Shown here: piece after piece, positions 37,381-39,472 of the stretch
How positions within the stretch are numbered: the first letter of the stretch is position 1
How the letters are laid out: every line of letters begins with the position of its first letter
DNA from: Novosphingobium sp. AP12
Lineage (GTDB): Bacteria > Pseudomonadota > Alphaproteobacteria > Sphingomonadales > Sphingomonadaceae
DNA length: 39,472 bases
Assembly: GCF_000281975.1 (NCBI RefSeq)
Contig: NZ_AKKE01000061.1
Location: forward strand, 1 to 39,472
Direction: 5' to 3'
Program-made: the position numbers and the translations under genes
Notes under the pieces: generated by a model
What the model was told of the DNA's origin: nothing
Seen by the model: the letters and a program-made list of their open reading frames with translations, nothing else
Databases searched by the model: none

Positions 37381-37416
37381 CAAGCGCTTGCTACATTAAA
37401 CCCATTTCCCTATCGT
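37381..37416 (+). promoter_or_regulatory. Promoter and operator-like palindrome of the CoA-transferase gene
   Basis: CAAGCGCTTG (37381-37390) is a perfect 10-bp palindrome that overlaps a possible -35, TTGCTA (37388-37393). After 17 bp comes TATCGT (37411-37416) as a -10. A regulator bound here would block the promoter. The site lies in the 234-bp divergent gap between the MFS and CoA-transferase genes and could also control the MFS gene. Confidence 0.45.
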
Positions 37417-37462
37417 CCAGGCGACGGGCCGCGGACAGGTGGCGCAGGAGAGGGAGAAGACA

Positions 37463-38698
37463 ATGTTCGCAACACAGGTATTCGAAGGGGTGCGGGTGGT
37501 GGAACTGGCGCAGTTCGTCTTCGTACCCGCCGCCGGGGCCGTCCTCGCGGACCTCGGCGCCGACGTCATCAAGATCGAGATGACCGAGGGCGATCCCTAT
37601 CGCCGGCTCAAGATCACGGACGGCAGGCAGACCGCGTCGGCGAACCTGGCGATGGAACTCAACAATCGGGGCAAACGCTCGATCGCGCTCGATCTCAAGA
37701 CGGACGAAGGGCGGGAGCTCCTGCTTCGGCTCGTCGAGACGGCGGACATTTTCCTCACCTCGATCCGGCCCGGAGCCTTGCGGCGGCTCGGCCTGACGCT
37801 CGATGTCCTGCGCGAGCGCAATCCGCGCGTCATCTACGCGCATGGCAACGGACTTGGCTTTCGTGGCGAGCAGGCCGACCGGGCGGGCTATGATGCTTCG
37901 TGCTTCTGGGCGCGCGGCGGCTTCGCGCACATGCTCTCTACCCCCGGCCAGCGCCCGACCCGCCCGCGCCCGGCGCTCGGCGATCATGCCGGCGCGATGA
38001 ACGTCGCTTTCGGCATGGCGAGCGCCCTGTTCCACCGCGAGCGTACCGGCGAGGCGACGACGGTGGAGGTTTCGCTGCTCTCCTCGGCGATGTGGATCCT
38101 CTCCGCCGACGTGACGATGGGCGCGGCGCTGCCGGACGAGCAACTGGCAAAGCTGGCGAACCCCGGCCGCCATGCGCTGACCAGCGCCTACAAGACGGCG
38201 GACGGCCGCTATCTTCAGCTCATGTTCCTCGACCCCGAGCGCTACTGGCCCGAGCTGTGCCGCCGCGTGGGCCGCGAAGACCTGTTGGCCGATCCGCGCT
38301 TCGGCACCGTCGATAGCCGTGTCGAACATGGCGAGGCGCTGCTTGCCGCGCTCGACGACGCCTTTGCCACGCGTACCCTCGACGCATGGCGCGTTGCCTT
38401 CGCGGAGTGGGACGCGCCGTGGGAGGTCGTGCAGAACCTGCGGGAACTCGTCACCGATCCGCAGGGGATCGCCAACGATTCGCTGTTCGACGTCGTGGTG
38501 GAAGACGGCACGCCCGTCACGATCGTCTCGGGGCCGGTCTCGTTCGGTGGCAGTCCCCTTCCTCCCGCGCCGCGCTGCGCTCCCGCGATGGGCCGCGATA
38601 CCGCCCAGATCCTCCGCGAACTGGGGCTGGAAGAGGCGGAAATCGCCGGGTGCGCTGCTCGCGGCGTGGTGGCCGGCATTGCCGCTCCCGTCGAGTGA
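37463..38698 (+). CDS. Class III CoA-transferase (CaiB/BaiF family)
   Basis: The start is ATG 37463 behind AGGGAGAAG; a GTG at 37439 is also in frame. The 411-residue protein has the family N-terminal pattern VRVVELAQFVFVPAAGAVLADLGADVIKIE (shown in part: VVELAQF, LADLGADVIKIE), NRGKRSIALDLK, and the likely catalytic aspartate Asp174 in LGDHAGAMN. Family members move CoA between organic acids such as carnitine, formate, oxalate or bile acids. A catabolic role beside the P450 and MFS genes is likely, but the substrate is unknown. Confidence 0.93.
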   Translation: MFATQVFEGVRVVELAQFVFVPAAGAVLADLGADVIKIEMTEGDPYRRLKITDGRQTASANLAMELNNRGKRSIALDLKTDEGRELLLRLVETADIFLTSIRPGALRRLGLTLDVLRERNPRVIYAHGNGLGFRGEQADRAGYDASCFWARGGFAHMLSTPGQRPTRPRPALGDHAGAMNVAFGMASALFHRERTGEATTVEVSLLSSAMWILSADVTMGAALPDEQLAKLANPGRHALTSAYKTADGRYLQLMFLDPERYWPELCRRVGREDLLADPRFGTVDSRVEHGEALLAALDDAFATRTLDAWRVAFAEWDAPWEVVQNLRELVTDPQGIANDSLFDVVVEDGTPVTIVSGPVSFGGSPLPPAPRCAPAMGRDTAQILRELGLEEAEIAGCAARGVVAGIAAPVE

Positions 38699-38794
38699 CG
38701 CGGCGATGGTGAAGGCGAGCATGACGCGCGGATAGGGACTTCACCGGGGAGGGCATGGGGCGGCTGGGCAACGACCTCTTGGTAAACGGATGCC

Positions 38795-39325
38795 ATGAGC
38801 AACGTTCACCACACCCGCATGGCCCCGTCCTGCATTCGCCCGCTTGCTGCAGGGTTCGTCCTTGCGGCAGGTTTCGTTCTCGCGCCCCAGGCCGTCCTGG
38901 CGGCAACGGTCACCGACACCATGGCTGTGACGGCGACGGTGCAGTCCGCCTGCATCGTCGCGGCCAGCCCGCTGGCGTTCGGCACCTACAATCCGGTTGC
39001 GGGCACGAACCTCGACGCGACGGCGACGCTCAATGTCACCTGCACGCAGGGCACCGCCTACAACGTCGGCCTCAGCGCCGGCGGCGGCACGGGCGCGACG
39101 ACCACGGTGCGCAAGCTGACCAGCAGCGGTCACACGCTCAACTACGCGCTCTATTCCGATTCCGGCCGCACCACCAACTGGGGCAACACCATCTCGACCG
39201 ACACCGTCCCCGGCACCGCAGGCACCACCGCGACCGCCTACACCGTCTACGGCCGCATTCCCGCCAACCAGAACACCACTGCCGGTGCCTACACCGACTC
39301 GGTCACCGTCACCGTCACGTACTGA
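38795..39325 (+). CDS. Spore coat U domain (SCPU) fimbrial subunit, CsuA/B-like
   Basis: This 176-residue secreted protein has a signal peptide of about 36 residues (ending PQAVLA). The mature part shows the SCPU pattern: SACIVAASPLAFGTYNP near its start, LNVTCTQGTAYNVGLSAG in the middle, and a C-terminal AGAYTDSVTVTVTY strand like the donor strand of chaperone-usher subunits. An ATG at 38819 is an alternative start that gives a shorter signal. It is probably the subunit of a Csu-type (archaic) pilus involved in surface attachment. A chaperone gene follows after 1 bp. Confidence 0.9.
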   Translation: MSNVHHTRMAPSCIRPLAAGFVLAAGFVLAPQAVLAATVTDTMAVTATVQSACIVAASPLAFGTYNPVAGTNLDATATLNVTCTQGTAYNVGLSAGGGTGATTTVRKLTSSGHTLNYALYSDSGRTTNWGNTISTDTVPGTAGTTATAYTVYGRIPANQNTTAGAYTDSVTVTVTY

Positions 39326-39326
39326 G

Positions 39327-39472
39327 ATGGCCGCTCGCCGCGCATCCGGGCTGACTGCCGCCATCCTGCTCCCGCTCATGGTCCTGCTCGGCATCGCCGG
39401 TGCCGGGCCGGCGTCGGCGGGATCGCTGAGCGTCATGCCGGTGCGTGTCGACGTGGCGGCGGGCCGCCGCTT
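39327..39472 (+). CDS. Fimbrial chaperone, PapD-like, N-terminal fragment
   Basis: An ATG at 39327, one base after the SCPU stop, opens a frame that runs off the window after 48 codons. It encodes a signal peptide (MAARRASGL..., hydrophobic core, ending PASA) followed by SLSVMPVRVDV, the first strand of a PapD-type periplasmic chaperone. The gene context (SCPU subunit, then chaperone, then presumably usher) supports this. The remainder lies outside the window. Confidence 0.75.
   Translation, partial: MAARRASGLTAAILLPLMVLLGIAGAGPASAGSLSVMPVRVDVAAGRR

Overview
The window is about 39.5 kb of GC-rich chromosome, almost fully coding, from an alphaproteobacterium. The gene content (SPOR/TPR protein after ftsZ, the obgE-proB pair, ccmAB, sphingomonad-like accessory proteins) and the amino-acid style point to Sphingomonadales, probably a Novosphingobium-like species. 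The genus is inference: there is no rRNA gene here. No insertion sequence, integrase, CRISPR array or clear pseudogene is visible. The first gene (DUF1254/DUF1214) and the last (fimbrial chaperone) are cut by the window ends.

Region 1 (1-4.6 kb) holds the end of a DUF1254/DUF1214 protein, a convergent pterin-4a-carbinolamine dehydratase, ccmA-ccmB (heme exporter for cytochrome c maturation), a cysteine synthase, and a pair of envelope proteins of unknown role: a single-pass membrane protein and a lipoprotein.

Region 2 (4.6-24.4 kb) is a complete division and cell wall (dcw) cluster: mraZ-rsmH-ftsL-ftsI-murE-murF-mraY-murD-ftsW-murG-murC-murB-[DUF4262]-ddl-ftsQ-ftsA-ftsZ. Most joints are 4-bp ATGA/GTGA overlaps (one TGATG), so one long translationally coupled transcript is likely. 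It makes UDP-MurNAc-pentapeptide (murC, D, E, F and ddl, with murB supplying UDP-MurNAc), lipids I and II (mraY, murG), and the septal polymerase/transpeptidase and Z-ring machinery (ftsW, ftsI, ftsL, ftsQ, ftsA, ftsZ). An uncharacterised DUF4262 gene with a very acidic insert lies between murB and ddl, overlapping both; it is the strongest candidate for something undescribed. A 340-bp control region with G-rich repeats precedes mraZ. A 180-bp region with a DnaA-like box and a palindrome precedes ftsZ.

Region 3 (24.4-33.6 kb) holds a secreted TPR/SPOR protein, a YbjN-family protein, proC, a Bax-inhibitor-1/YccA membrane protein, a poly-proline lipoprotein, tRNA-Ala(CGC) with a terminator, obgE, proB and an SDR-type NAD(P) protein.

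Region 4 (33.6-39.5 kb) looks accessory or catabolic: an SBF-like transporter, a cytochrome P450 and an MFS transporter on the minus strand, a divergent class III CoA-transferase with an operator-like palindrome at its promoter, and the start of a Csu-type chaperone-usher fimbrial locus (SCPU subunit plus the first codons of a chaperone).
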